From the NCBI GenBank assembly GCA_002441555.1, contig DJWK01000045.1, positions 1 to 12,426 of the forward strand: a stretch of DNA of 12,426 nt. Reading direction: 5' to 3'. The DNA is from Thermodesulfobacteriaceae bacterium UBA6232. Its GTDB lineage: Bacteria; Desulfobacterota; Thermodesulfobacteria; Thermodesulfobacteriales; Thermodesulfobacteriaceae. Numbering within the stretch: position 1 is the first letter of the stretch; every line of letters begins with the position of its first letter. The notes under the pieces were generated by a model, which was not told where the DNA came from, made no database searches, and worked only from the letters and a program-made list of their open reading frames with translations. This document shows positions 1-6,608 of this stretch, piece after piece. The position numbers and the translations under genes are program-made.

Positions 1-1757
1 GGATCAGGTGGATCCTCCGGTTCGGCGAATTTAAACTCCTTTTCAAACCGGTCTACTACAAAATTTAAAAAGCCTAAAAGTAAATCCTCATCAAGATAAT
101 AAACCCCTTTAGCAAGGGTCTTAAAGTTTTCAAAAAGCCTTTCTTTAAGCTCCTCCTTGAGATAGGTTTTTTCTCCTTGCTTTTCAACAAGCTTTGGAAA
201 AACCCCTTTCCAAGCTTTGTAGGGTATGGCTTTAAAGGTAAATTCTCCTGAATAAACATATTGAGTTAAGGCTGTTAAAATAATTGAGCTCCAGGTAAGA
301 AAATTCAAATCAAAGTTTCTTTCTGGCTGAATCATTTCTTTTATCCAGGAAGAAATTGGCCCTAAACCTCTCTCCAAAAGGGGAGCCATGTATCCGATTT
401 CTTCAAGATATCTTCTTACCATTCTCAACTCACTAACTCGTGAAAATTCAATATATTCTTTATCGGTCCCCATGTGGACAGGATTAAAAAGTTTTACCTC
501 ATTTAGGCGCCTTACTGTTATTCCCTTCAAATATCCTGCATAGGGCTGATCAAGATATTTAAGTAAAGCCACATTGAATTCTTTATTATTGAGAAGGGAA
601 AGGGCAAACTTTCTTAACTCCCTTAAGGCTGTTCTTGAAACCCTGAAAATTTCCTCAAGATAATGGTTTTTAAGAAGTTCCTTGGCAGCCTCGGGATTTC
701 CCTCGGCAAGATACTCAAGCCCGAGATTTAGCCCGCACCACATCTTGTGAATTCCCTTTCTTACCTCTTCAACCTCATCTATAACAGGATGATCAACAAG
801 AATTACCTTGGTAGCAAGCCAGGCAAGTTCCCTTTGAATCCTTGAAAGCACCTGAGGATCCTTAATCAAGGAAAGGGCTTTTTGCACCAAAAGATCTTCA
901 GGGCCTTCATAGGGAATTAAATAAAGAGCAGTTTCTCTTTCCTCTTCTTCAGGTTCTCCCTCCGGAAGACTCTTATAATCAACCTTTGAAAGTTTTTTGG
1001 GATGAATGTAAGTATACACCTCAAGGGCTGTGTAGTAATCGGGTATTCCTTCATCAGCAAGCCTTCCATTTCTGAAACGAAAGGCCCTTTCCTCCACATC
1101 AGAGGGTATCTCCCAAATAAGGGATTCCATAAGGGCAAAATAGGTTTCAGGCCAAGTCTCCCGAATAAGCTCAATGATCCTTCTAAAATAAAACTCAAGC
1201 CTTTCATCTTTAAATTCCACAAAATAGACATCATCAAGGGTATAGGGTGGAAGATAATCATAGGCCTCAAGGAGATCCACATCATCTGGCCTTTTATGAA
1301 TGCGAATAAACTTTTGCATAAGAGCAATGAGAAAATCCCAATCAGCAATGGTGAGCCATTCAAGAACCTTGTCCTCTCCAGCCTCAAAAAGAAGAATAAT
1401 CCAGCTGGCAACCCTTTCTGCCTTAAGGCGATCTTTATACCAGCAATCAAAATCAAAGAGAAACTGAATCTGGGTTCCCTTGGCATAAGATAAAAGTTCT
1501 ACTGCAAGATCAAGGGAAGACCCTTTTAAGGTGAAAAAAAGCTCAATGGGAGGTAGATTTCTAACAATACCCTGAGGATAAGGAGAATAAAGAATAAGTT
1601 TTGCCCTTTTCTCCCAGGGTGAGGTTAAAACGAGTTCAAAAACCTCTTCAAATTTTAAAGGTAAAAGGGCTTTTTCAAGTTCCTTTTCCGAAAGATTTAA
1701 TAACTCTTCAACCTTTGCCTTAAGTGAGGTTTCACTCTGCAAAGAAGGCTCCTTCAT
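1..1757 (-). CDS. DUF6178 family protein, C-terminus cut by window edge
   Basis: The minus-strand frame is open from an ATG at 1757 to the window edge, giving 585 codons and no stop. The start overlaps the end of yraN by 26 bases and has a GGAGAG about 10 nt upstream. I chose it because it is the first ATG in the frame and lies inside the preceding gene, as at other junctions here. I recognise the DUF6178 pattern: a region reading IADWDFLIALMQKFIRIHKR, then YTLDDVYFVEF, then FRFRNGRLADEGIPDYYTAL followed by an EVYTYIHP segment. The protein is soluble, acidic and helix-rich, with very few cysteines and no signal peptide or membrane segment. The family has no established function that I know of. 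Its place behind rplS-rnhB-yraN suggests shared transcription, not a shared pathway. Family assignment is from memory of the motif pattern. Confidence 0.8.
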   Translation of the reverse strand, partial: MKEPSLQSETSLKAKVEELLNLSEKELEKALLPLKFEEVFELVLTSPWEKRAKLILYSPYPQGIVRNLPPIELFFTLKGSSLDLAVELLSYAKGTQIQFLFDFDCWYKDRLKAERVASWIILLFEAGEDKVLEWLTIADWDFLIALMQKFIRIHKRPDDVDLLEAYDYLPPYTLDDVYFVEFKDERLEFYFRRIIELIRETWPETYFALMESLIWEIPSDVEERAFRFRNGRLADEGIPDYYTALEVYTYIHPKKLSKVDYKSLPEGEPEEEERETALYLIPYEGPEDLLVQKALSLIKDPQVLSRIQRELAWLATKVILVDHPVIDEVEEVRKGIHKMWCGLNLGLEYLAEGNPEAAKELLKNHYLEEIFRVSRTALRELRKFALSLLNNKEFNVALLKYLDQPYAGYLKGITVRRLNEVKLFNPVHMGTDKEYIEFSRVSELRMVRRYLEEIGYMAPLLERGLGPISSWIKEMIQPERNFDLNFLTWSSIILTALTQYVYSGEFTFKAIPYKAWKGVFPKLVEKQGEKTYLKEELKERLFENFKTLAKGVYYLDEDLLLGFLNFVVDRFEKEFKFAEPEDPPD

Positions 1758-2100
1758 AGTGCCTTATCTCTCCTTTTTCGAGACTAACCACTACCACATC
1801 AAAGCGTATTTCCTTTATTTTACTTAATTTTTGGAAATTTTTAAGCATAAAAATTTCAGCAGTTTTTTTTATCTTCTCCTGCTTTCTAACATCCACCTTT
1901 TCTTCGGGAAAAAAGCCCTTTGAGGATAATTCGCTTTTTATTTCAACGAAAACAAGGGTTTCTCCCTTTTTAACAATTAAGTCAATCTCACCAGTTTTGG
2001 CTCTATAATTTCTGGCAAGTATTTCAAAATTTTCTTTCCTGAAATAGTTTTCAACAAGGGTTTCTGCTTCTTTTCCTATGCTTTTTCTTGAGAGTCCCAT
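1732..2100 (-). CDS. yraN: YraN/UPF0102 family endonuclease-like protein
   Basis: This 122-residue protein has the full UPF0102 pattern: a GKEAE segment near residues 9-13, GEIDLI at 37-42, FVEIK at 51-55 and RFDVV at 99-103. The spaced acidic residues and lysine (E38, D40, E53, K55) match the core of the restriction-endonuclease-like (Holliday-junction-resolvase-like) fold, so a nuclease or DNA-processing role is likely, but the family's cellular role is not firmly known. Length is normal. The ATG overlaps the end of rnhB by 25 bases with only a weak ribosome binding site, which points to translational coupling. The rplS-rnhB-yraN order is common in many bacteria and supports the call. Confidence 0.93.
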   Translation of the reverse strand: MGLSRKSIGKEAETLVENYFRKENFEILARNYRAKTGEIDLIVKKGETLVFVEIKSELSSKGFFPEEKVDVRKQEKIKKTAEIFMLKNFQKLSKIKEIRFDVVVVSLEKGEIRHYEGAFFAE

Positions 2101-2717
2101 AATTTTTCAAAACACTTAAAGGCTATTCTGTGCTGAGGTGAGGGGCCATATTTCTTTAAGGATAAAAGATGTTCCTTTGTGGCATAGCCTTTATGCTTAT
2201 CAAAGCCATATTGGGGATATTTTTTAGCAAGCTCTTTCATATACCTATCCCTTGAGACTTTAGCAAGGATGGAAGCAGCCCCAATGGAAAGACTGATTTT
2301 ATCTCCTTTCACAAGAGCCTTTTGAAGTCCTTTATATTGGGGGATAGCCAAAGGGCCATCCATTAAAAGAAGATCAGGAGGCTCAATCTGGGAAAGCACC
2401 CTTTCCACAGCAAGAAAAAGGGCCTTAACAATTCCCATTTGATTAATCTCTTCAACACTTGCAGAGGAAACTGCCCAAAAAAGGGCATCCCTCACAATAA
2501 CCTCAAAGAGCTCTTCCCTTTTTTCAGGTGTTAAAAGCTTGGAATCTTTAATAGAAGGATTTTGATAACCCGGCGGAAAAATTACCAATCCAACAAAAAG
2601 AGGCCCTGCAAGGGCACCTCTTCCTGCCTCATCAATTCCTGCTATTCTTTGAAAACCCTTAGACCAATAATTATTTTCAACAGGTTGAAGAATTAAGAAG
2701 TCTTTATCAAATAGCAA
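2076..2717 (-). CDS. rnhB: Ribonuclease HII
   Basis: RNase HII cleaves the RNA strand of RNA:DNA hybrids and removes misincorporated ribonucleotides from DNA. The 213-residue product shows GIDEAGRG at 27-34 (metal ligands D29 and E30), DSK at 58-60, LLMDG with D120, AASILAKVSRDR at 147-158 and GPSPQHR near 191-197. These are the expected type-2 motifs in order. The start is unusual. A TAA that ends rplS lies in the same frame 12 bases upstream, and the only plausible initiator before the catalytic motif is TTG at 2717. No clear Shine-Dalgarno precedes it, so reinitiation from the rplS stop is the likely mode of translation. The gene overlaps yraN downstream. The function is near certain; only the exact start is open. 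Confidence 0.95.
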   Translation of the reverse strand: MLFDKDFLILQPVENNYWSKGFQRIAGIDEAGRGALAGPLFVGLVIFPPGYQNPSIKDSKLLTPEKREELFEVIVRDALFWAVSSASVEEINQMGIVKALFLAVERVLSQIEPPDLLLMDGPLAIPQYKGLQKALVKGDKISLSIGAASILAKVSRDRYMKELAKKYPQYGFDKHKGYATKEHLLSLKKYGPSPQHRIAFKCFEKLWDSQEKA

Positions 2718-2726
2718 GGAAGGGCT

Positions 2727-3092
2727 TTATTCCATCACCTTATTGTCAAATCTCTCTTTAAGCCTTGCAGCTTTTCCTGTTCTTTCTCTCAAATAGTAAA
2801 GCCTTGCCCTTCTAACCTTGGCACGCTTTACAATCTCAATTTTTTCAATTCTTGGGGAATGAAGGGGAAAAGTTCTTTCAACTCCCACTCCAAAGGAAAC
2901 CTTTCTAACCGTAAAGGTTGCTGAAAGCCCAGAACCCCTTCTCCTAATTACAACTCCTTCAAAAACCTGAACTCTCTCCTTCTCCTCACCCTCTTTTAAA
3001 CGATAATAAACCCTTACTGTATCTCCAGGAGAAATTTTGGGCAAATCCGTTCTCATATATTTTTTTTCAATTTCTCTTATCTGGGGAAACAT
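2727..3092 (-). CDS. rplS: 50S ribosomal protein L19
   Basis: L19 sits at the 30S-50S interface of the ribosome. The 121-residue protein is a normal-length L19, with PGDTVRVYYRLKEGEKER-like beta strands, the hallmark VFEGVVIRRRGSG near residues 43-55, TFTVRKVSFGVGVERTFPLHSPRI in the middle, and the KRAKVRRARLYYLRERTGKAARLKE tail. The ATG has a strong GGGAGG 8 bases upstream. It is the first gene after a near-consensus promoter in the gap from murI. In many bacteria rplS follows rpsP-rimM-trmD. Here those genes are absent and murI lies upstream, so rplS has its own promoter. rnhB follows after 9 bases. Confidence 0.97.
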   Translation of the reverse strand: MFPQIREIEKKYMRTDLPKISPGDTVRVYYRLKEGEEKERVQVFEGVVIRRRGSGLSATFTVRKVSFGVGVERTFPLHSPRIEKIEIVKRAKVRRARLYYLRERTGKAARLKERFDNKVME

Positions 3093-3126
3093 AGAAATAA
3101 CCTCCCTCTATTGATATTGCCCCTTG

Positions 3127-3154
3127 AATATAACACACTTTAAAAAGTTGTCAA
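3127..3154 (-). promoter_or_regulatory. Sigma70-type promoter for rplS-rnhB-yraN-DUF6178
   Basis: On the minus strand a perfect TTGACA (3149-3154) is followed after 16 bases by TATATT (3127-3132). Transcription would begin near 3119-3120 and leave a leader of roughly 28 bases before the rplS start. The element lies entirely within the short gap after the murI stop, so it would raise the ribosomal-protein cluster above any read-through from the murI operon. Confidence 0.75.
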
Positions 3155-3158
3155 ATTT

Positions 3159-3947
3159 TCACCAGCTTACTTTGTGGAGAGTTACCTTTCTTTTTAGAAA
3201 AAGGGCTGCTAATTTTTCAAAATTGGGAGTTAAATCTGAAACCCAGATCTCCGGTTCTCCATCCCGTTCAAGTTCTTTTTTTAACTCTGCGTTTTCCTCA
3301 AGATAATGGCATACCTCTTCAGCCACCTCCTCTGATGGATCAACAAGTTTGATTCTCTTTCCAGCCTTATCAGCAATAACCTTTTTAATTAAGGGATAAT
3401 GGGTGCAACCAAGAATAAGGGTATCAATCCCTTTCATTTTAAGGGGGATAAGATATTTTTTAACGATTTTTCTGGTCTCTGGTTTATTTAACCAGCCCTC
3501 TTCAATTAGGGGAACAAGTAAGGGAGCGGGATTGGCTATCAACTTAATCTCAGGGTCTGCCTCAGCAAAAAGCCTCTGATAGATTCCACTTTCAACGGTT
3601 GTTCTTGTTCCGATAAGACCAATAATTTTCTTTTTGGTAAGCCTTAATGCCTTTTTAAAAGAGGGAGTAACCACCTCAAAAAAGGGTATACCCTTAAAGC
3701 GCTCCTTTAAAACCGGAATGGCGGTGCTTGAAACGGTATGACAGGCAACCACTATAATTTTGGCCCCTCTTTCTAATAAAAATTCTGTATTTTCTATAGC
3801 ATATTTGGTTACCGTTTCTGCACTTTTAGTTCCATAGGGAGTTCTTGCAGTATCCCCAAAATAAAGAATTTTAAATTGAGAAAGTTTTTGAATAAGCTCT
3901 CTTACAACAGTAAGTCCACCAAGACCTGAATCAAAGACCCCTATCAT
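3159..3947 (-). CDS. murI: Glutamate racemase
   Basis: MurI converts L-glutamate to D-glutamate for the peptidoglycan stem peptide. The 262-residue cytosolic protein begins with the family motif VFDSGLGGLTVV (D6, S7). It continues with GDTARTPYGTKS near 31-42, the first catalytic cysteine in VVACHTVSS (C69) and the second in LILGCTHYPL (C181). The asparagine usually following C69 is histidine here, an occasional family variant. The ATG follows the upstream membrane-protein gene by 8 bases. A TAAGG that includes that gene's stop serves as a modest ribosome binding site, so coupling is likely. It is the last gene of the long minus-strand run, and dapB, another supplier of peptidoglycan precursors, is in the same run. 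Confidence 0.96.
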   Translation of the reverse strand: MIGVFDSGLGGLTVVRELIQKLSQFKILYFGDTARTPYGTKSAETVTKYAIENTEFLLERGAKIIVVACHTVSSTAIPVLKERFKGIPFFEVVTPSFKKALRLTKKKIIGLIGTRTTVESGIYQRLFAEADPEIKLIANPAPLLVPLIEEGWLNKPETRKIVKKYLIPLKMKGIDTLILGCTHYPLIKKVIADKAGKRIKLVDPSEEVAEEVCHYLEENAELKKELERDGEPEIWVSDLTPNFEKLAALFLKRKVTLHKVSW

Positions 3948-3955
3948 TTTGAACC

Positions 3956-4240
3956 TTATTTCATCCGAAAATAATGTTCAAAACTTGCAGAAAGGGCTGT
4001 AAGAAAGGCTATAAGAAGAACCCACTTGATAAATTGTTCCCTTGTAAGATGCTTTTTTCTAAATTTAAATAGCAAACCATTTATAATAATGGTTAATCCA
4101 AGCCCATAAAGCCCTGATCCAAGAAAGATCTTCAAGCTTTCAAGCAAAGTTTTAGAAATATTGGAGGGATAAATTCTTAAACTGAAAAGGAACCAAAAAA
4201 TTCCCATTAAAATATAGGAGATATAAGATTTTAAAGGCAT
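3956..4240 (-). CDS. Small three-helix membrane protein, unknown function
   Basis: I do not recognise a family. The 94-residue product has three hydrophobic segments at roughly residues 6-24, 38-58 and 70-88. A strongly basic loop (FKFRKKH, about 58-64) between the second and third would face the cytoplasm under the positive-inside rule. There are no cysteines and no clear motif. Its ATG overlaps the stop of the DUF364 gene in TAATG, and its stop lies 8 bases before murI, so it is embedded in the operon. This tight placement and unbroken frame argue for a real gene. A partner or membrane anchor role for the DUF364 protein or the Mrp-like ATPase is speculation. Confidence 0.75.
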   Translation of the reverse strand: MPLKSYISYILMGIFWFLFSLRIYPSNISKTLLESLKIFLGSGLYGLGLTIIINGLLFKFRKKHLTREQFIKWVLLIAFLTALSASFEHYFRMK

Positions 4241-4989
4241 TACTTTTTTTTAATCCTTAAATTAATCTTTTCAAGGACGCCCTTTTTAAAGAAACTTTTC
4301 GTTCCCTTACCTTCACAAACCATTTTAAAAAGAAGCTCACTGTCTTTTACCAAACTTCCTGAAAGCCAAGTAATAGGGGTATATTTGAAAACTTCGGGGG
4401 CAAGAGGAGTTGAGGGCCCCATAAGAATAACCTCGGGGATTCTCTCAAGATAGGGAAAATAAACATGAAGACTTTTATTGCTCAAGGTTGCTGAAGTAAC
4501 TATAGCGAGGGCTATTTTATCAAAATCTTCAATTTTGGATAAATCCTGAAAGGGATTGGGTTTTTCAATAATCCATACTCTTTTAACTCTTCCCTGAAGC
4601 CTTTTCATTAAAGGCTCAAAATATCCAATCATCAAAACCTCATCTTCAAAGGAAAGCTCAATGTGATTCAGAGGATCATCCTTAATAGCCTCTTTAGCAA
4701 GCTCCCTTCTGTTGTTAAGTAGGGAATTTATTACAGAAAGGGCAATGGGGGTTTCAAGGCTTACAGGATTGAGATATTTTTTAACCATAAGATCAGCAGG
4801 TCTTTTCCAATAGGTTTCTTCGGTTGCCTCACAGCAAGCCTCTAAAAGCTCCTTATCCACATAGGCTAAAGCACTTCCTCCTCTTTCAAGCTCTGCAAAG
4901 GCATAAAAGGGACTTAATACCACCCTTTTTACTCTTTTAGCCCTACCAACACTTACAGCTTTCTCAACAAGCTCCTGATAAATTGACAT
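4240..4989 (-). CDS. DUF4213/DUF364 protein, putative heavy-metal chelation fold
   Basis: This 249-residue soluble protein matches the two-part DUF4213-DUF364 layout. The N-terminal half has a strand pattern ending in GGSALAYV (about 37-44) and a helical segment, ETPIALSVINSLL. The Rossmann-like C-terminal half carries DEVLMIGYFEPLMKRL, then AIVTSATLSNKSL, VILMGPSTPLAPEVFKY and WLSGSLVKD, ending in a GKGTKSFFKKG motif. A structural study of a Desulfitobacterium member suggested heavy-metal chelation, but no reaction is proven for the family. In other genomes such genes often sit by metal or cofactor loci. Here the neighbours are an Mrp-like ATPase 11 bases upstream and a membrane protein overlapping downstream. 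The ATG has a GAGG 9 bases upstream. The family call is firm; the role is open. Confidence 0.87.
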   Translation of the reverse strand: MSIYQELVEKAVSVGRAKRVKRVVLSPFYAFAELERGGSALAYVDKELLEACCEATEETYWKRPADLMVKKYLNPVSLETPIALSVINSLLNNRRELAKEAIKDDPLNHIELSFEDEVLMIGYFEPLMKRLQGRVKRVWIIEKPNPFQDLSKIEDFDKIALAIVTSATLSNKSLHVYFPYLERIPEVILMGPSTPLAPEVFKYTPITWLSGSLVKDSELLFKMVCEGKGTKSFFKKGVLEKINLRIKKK

Positions 4990-5000
4990 ATCCTCAAACC

Positions 5001-5792
5001 TCAGTGAAACCTGAATATTCTTTTTAAAATGCCTTTGGCAAGCCCCTGAAGAAGACCTTTCTTTTCCTCATCTGAAAGGAGTTCAGGCAGGGTTTCCTTT
5101 TCTGATAAATCCTCAAGAAAGGGAAGCTCAAAAAGGAGTGGCGCTTTTATTTCTTCAAGAAATTTTGTAAAGGCCTCTTCCTTTCCAAAAAGGTTGGACA
5201 TATTTTTTACCACCCCAAGAAGGGGAACTTTCTTTTCTTTGAGAATGGAAACTGTTCTAAGGCTATCTGCCAGGGAGAGTTTATGGGGTGTTGTAACAAG
5301 AATAAAGCCATCTGGAGAAAAAAGATCAAGCATGGAAAGAAATATATCTCCTGTTCCAGGAGGCAGGTCAAGAATTAGAAAATCAAGAGGACCCCAGAGA
5401 ACCCGCTGGGTAAGTTCTTGAAGAAGTTTGGCTGCCATAAGCCCCCGCATAAAGACTGGCTCCCTTTCTGAAAGCATAAAAGAAAGACTCATAACCTTTA
5501 TGCCCTCAAGAAGAGGAGGTCTATAGCCATCTGGCTCCCTTGCAGGGAATTCCTTTTTAGTGGAAAGAAGAAGAGAACTATTTGGACCATAAAAATCAAG
5601 GTCATATAAGCCAACAGAAAAGCCTTCCTCTTTCAGAGCAAGTGAAAGAAGAACAGAAACTGTGGTTTTACCCACTCCGCCTTTTCCACTTCCCACAGCA
5701 ATTATGTAGCGAACCTCTTTTAAGGGAGAATGGGTTCTAAAGGTTTTTAAAAAACTATCTTCAAGGGGCTTGCAGGAAGGATCTTTTTCCAT
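5001..5792 (-). CDS. Mrp/MinD-family P-loop ATPase lacking the CxxC Fe-S motif
   Basis: The 263-residue protein follows the Mrp/ApbC/Nbp35 plan. It has a deviant Walker A GSGKGGVGKTT (34-44, with signature lysine K37 and P-loop K42), the YDLDFYGPNSSLL switch region near 63-75, LEGIKVMSLSFML near 95-107, and Walker B LILDLPPGTGD (139-149). VTTPHKLSLAD follows, then GVVKNMSNLFG near 193-203. In canonical Mrp proteins the NMS motif is followed by a CPxC pair that bridges a 4Fe-4S cluster between subunits. Here that segment is missing, and the only cysteine in the protein is C7. A normal Fe-S carrier role is therefore unlikely. It could be a chaperone-like or positioning ATPase. The ATG lies 3 bases after dapB, with AAGGAG inside the dapB end. 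The gene is probably co-translated with the DUF364 gene. Confidence 0.88.
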   Translation of the reverse strand: MEKDPSCKPLEDSFLKTFRTHSPLKEVRYIIAVGSGKGGVGKTTVSVLLSLALKEEGFSVGLYDLDFYGPNSSLLLSTKKEFPAREPDGYRPPLLEGIKVMSLSFMLSEREPVFMRGLMAAKLLQELTQRVLWGPLDFLILDLPPGTGDIFLSMLDLFSPDGFILVTTPHKLSLADSLRTVSILKEKKVPLLGVVKNMSNLFGKEEAFTKFLEEIKAPLLFELPFLEDLSEKETLPELLSDEEKKGLLQGLAKGILKRIFRFH

Positions 5793-5795
5793 TGG

Positions 5796-6608
5796 TTAAA
5801 GCTCCTTCAAGCCAAGAACATCAAGCATGGTATAAACCCCCGGGGCCTTTCCTACCACCCAGAGAGCTGCCCTTATGGCACCTCTTGCAAAGGTCTCACG
5901 AGAGCTTGCCCTATGAGTTAGCTCAAGGCGTTCTCCAATTCCTGCAAACATAACGGTGTGCTCCCCCACAATATCTCCACCCCTTATAGTCTGGATACCA
6001 ATCTCTGCAGGAGGTCTTTCCCCTATTATTCCCTCCCTGCAGAATCTGAAATTTTCTTCGCTTCTCCCAAGAACTCTTGCTATGGCATTTGCCAGTTTAA
6101 GGGCGGTCCCACTGGGAGCATCCTTTTTCATCCTGTGATGAGCCTCAATTATTTCCACATCGTATCCTTCAGATAAAACCCTTGCAGTTATTTCCACAAG
6201 CTTGGTAAGAAGATTTACTCCCATACTCATGTTGTAATCCTGAACAAGGGGAAAGTGCTTTTTTGCAAGCTCGTGAATCTCTGAAAGCTCCTCCTTGGAA
6301 AAACCTGTTGTTCCAAGAACCATGGCCTTCCCATATTTGGCATTTATTCTTGCATGATTGAGACTTGCCTTATGAAAGGTAAAGTCAATAATCACATCTC
6401 CCTTATCAATCACCTTCTCAAGGGAATCCTCAATGATAATACCTGTCTTGGGAAGCCCTGCAATTTCTCCAAGGTCTTTTCCTACATTGGGATTATCCGG
6501 TGCCTCAAAGGCTGCAACCACATCTATATCTGGATGCTGAAAAATAAGTTGGGTTATGGTTCTCCCCATTCTTCCTGCTGCCCCTGCAATAATAGCTTTT
6601 ACAGGCAT
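5796..6608 (-). CDS. dapB: 4-hydroxy-tetrahydrodipicolinate reductase
   Basis: DapB reduces 4-hydroxy-tetrahydrodipicolinate with NAD(P)H in the diaminopimelate/lysine pathway. The 270-residue product has the N-terminal dinucleotide-binding GAAGRMGR (9-16) and IIDFTFHKAS near 73-82. GTTGFS at 99-104 and the active-site block EIIEAHHRMKKDAPSGTA (152-169) follow, with H157 and K161 in the catalytic positions. IRGGDIVGEHTV and ASSRETFARGAI complete the family set. Length is typical. The ATG overlaps the end of sbcD by 10 bases and has an excellent AGGAGG upstream. Together with murI it gives this transcript two supplies for peptidoglycan synthesis. No odd residues were seen. Confidence 0.97.
   Translation of the reverse strand: MPVKAIIAGAAGRMGRTITQLIFQHPDIDVVAAFEAPDNPNVGKDLGEIAGLPKTGIIIEDSLEKVIDKGDVIIDFTFHKASLNHARINAKYGKAMVLGTTGFSKEELSEIHELAKKHFPLVQDYNMSMGVNLLTKLVEITARVLSEGYDVEIIEAHHRMKKDAPSGTALKLANAIARVLGRSEENFRFCREGIIGERPPAEIGIQTIRGGDIVGEHTVMFAGIGERLELTHRASSRETFARGAIRAALWVVGKAPGVYTMLDVLGLKEL

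Noticed and set aside
917..1486. 189-codon minus-strand frame inside the DUF6178 gene
   Set aside because: It is an out-of-frame reading of the same gene, with unnatural Phe/Leu-rich and Arg-rich composition and no binding site.
1002..1493. 163-codon plus-strand frame opposite the DUF6178 gene
   Set aside because: Its composition is that of an antisense shadow. The minus-strand frame through the same bases is open for 585 codons and matches a known family.
3867..3947. MurI active-site motif ACHT instead of ACNT as a sign of an inactive enzyme
   Set aside because: Both catalytic cysteines and the DSGLGG motif are intact, and this substitution occurs in other racemases as far as I know.
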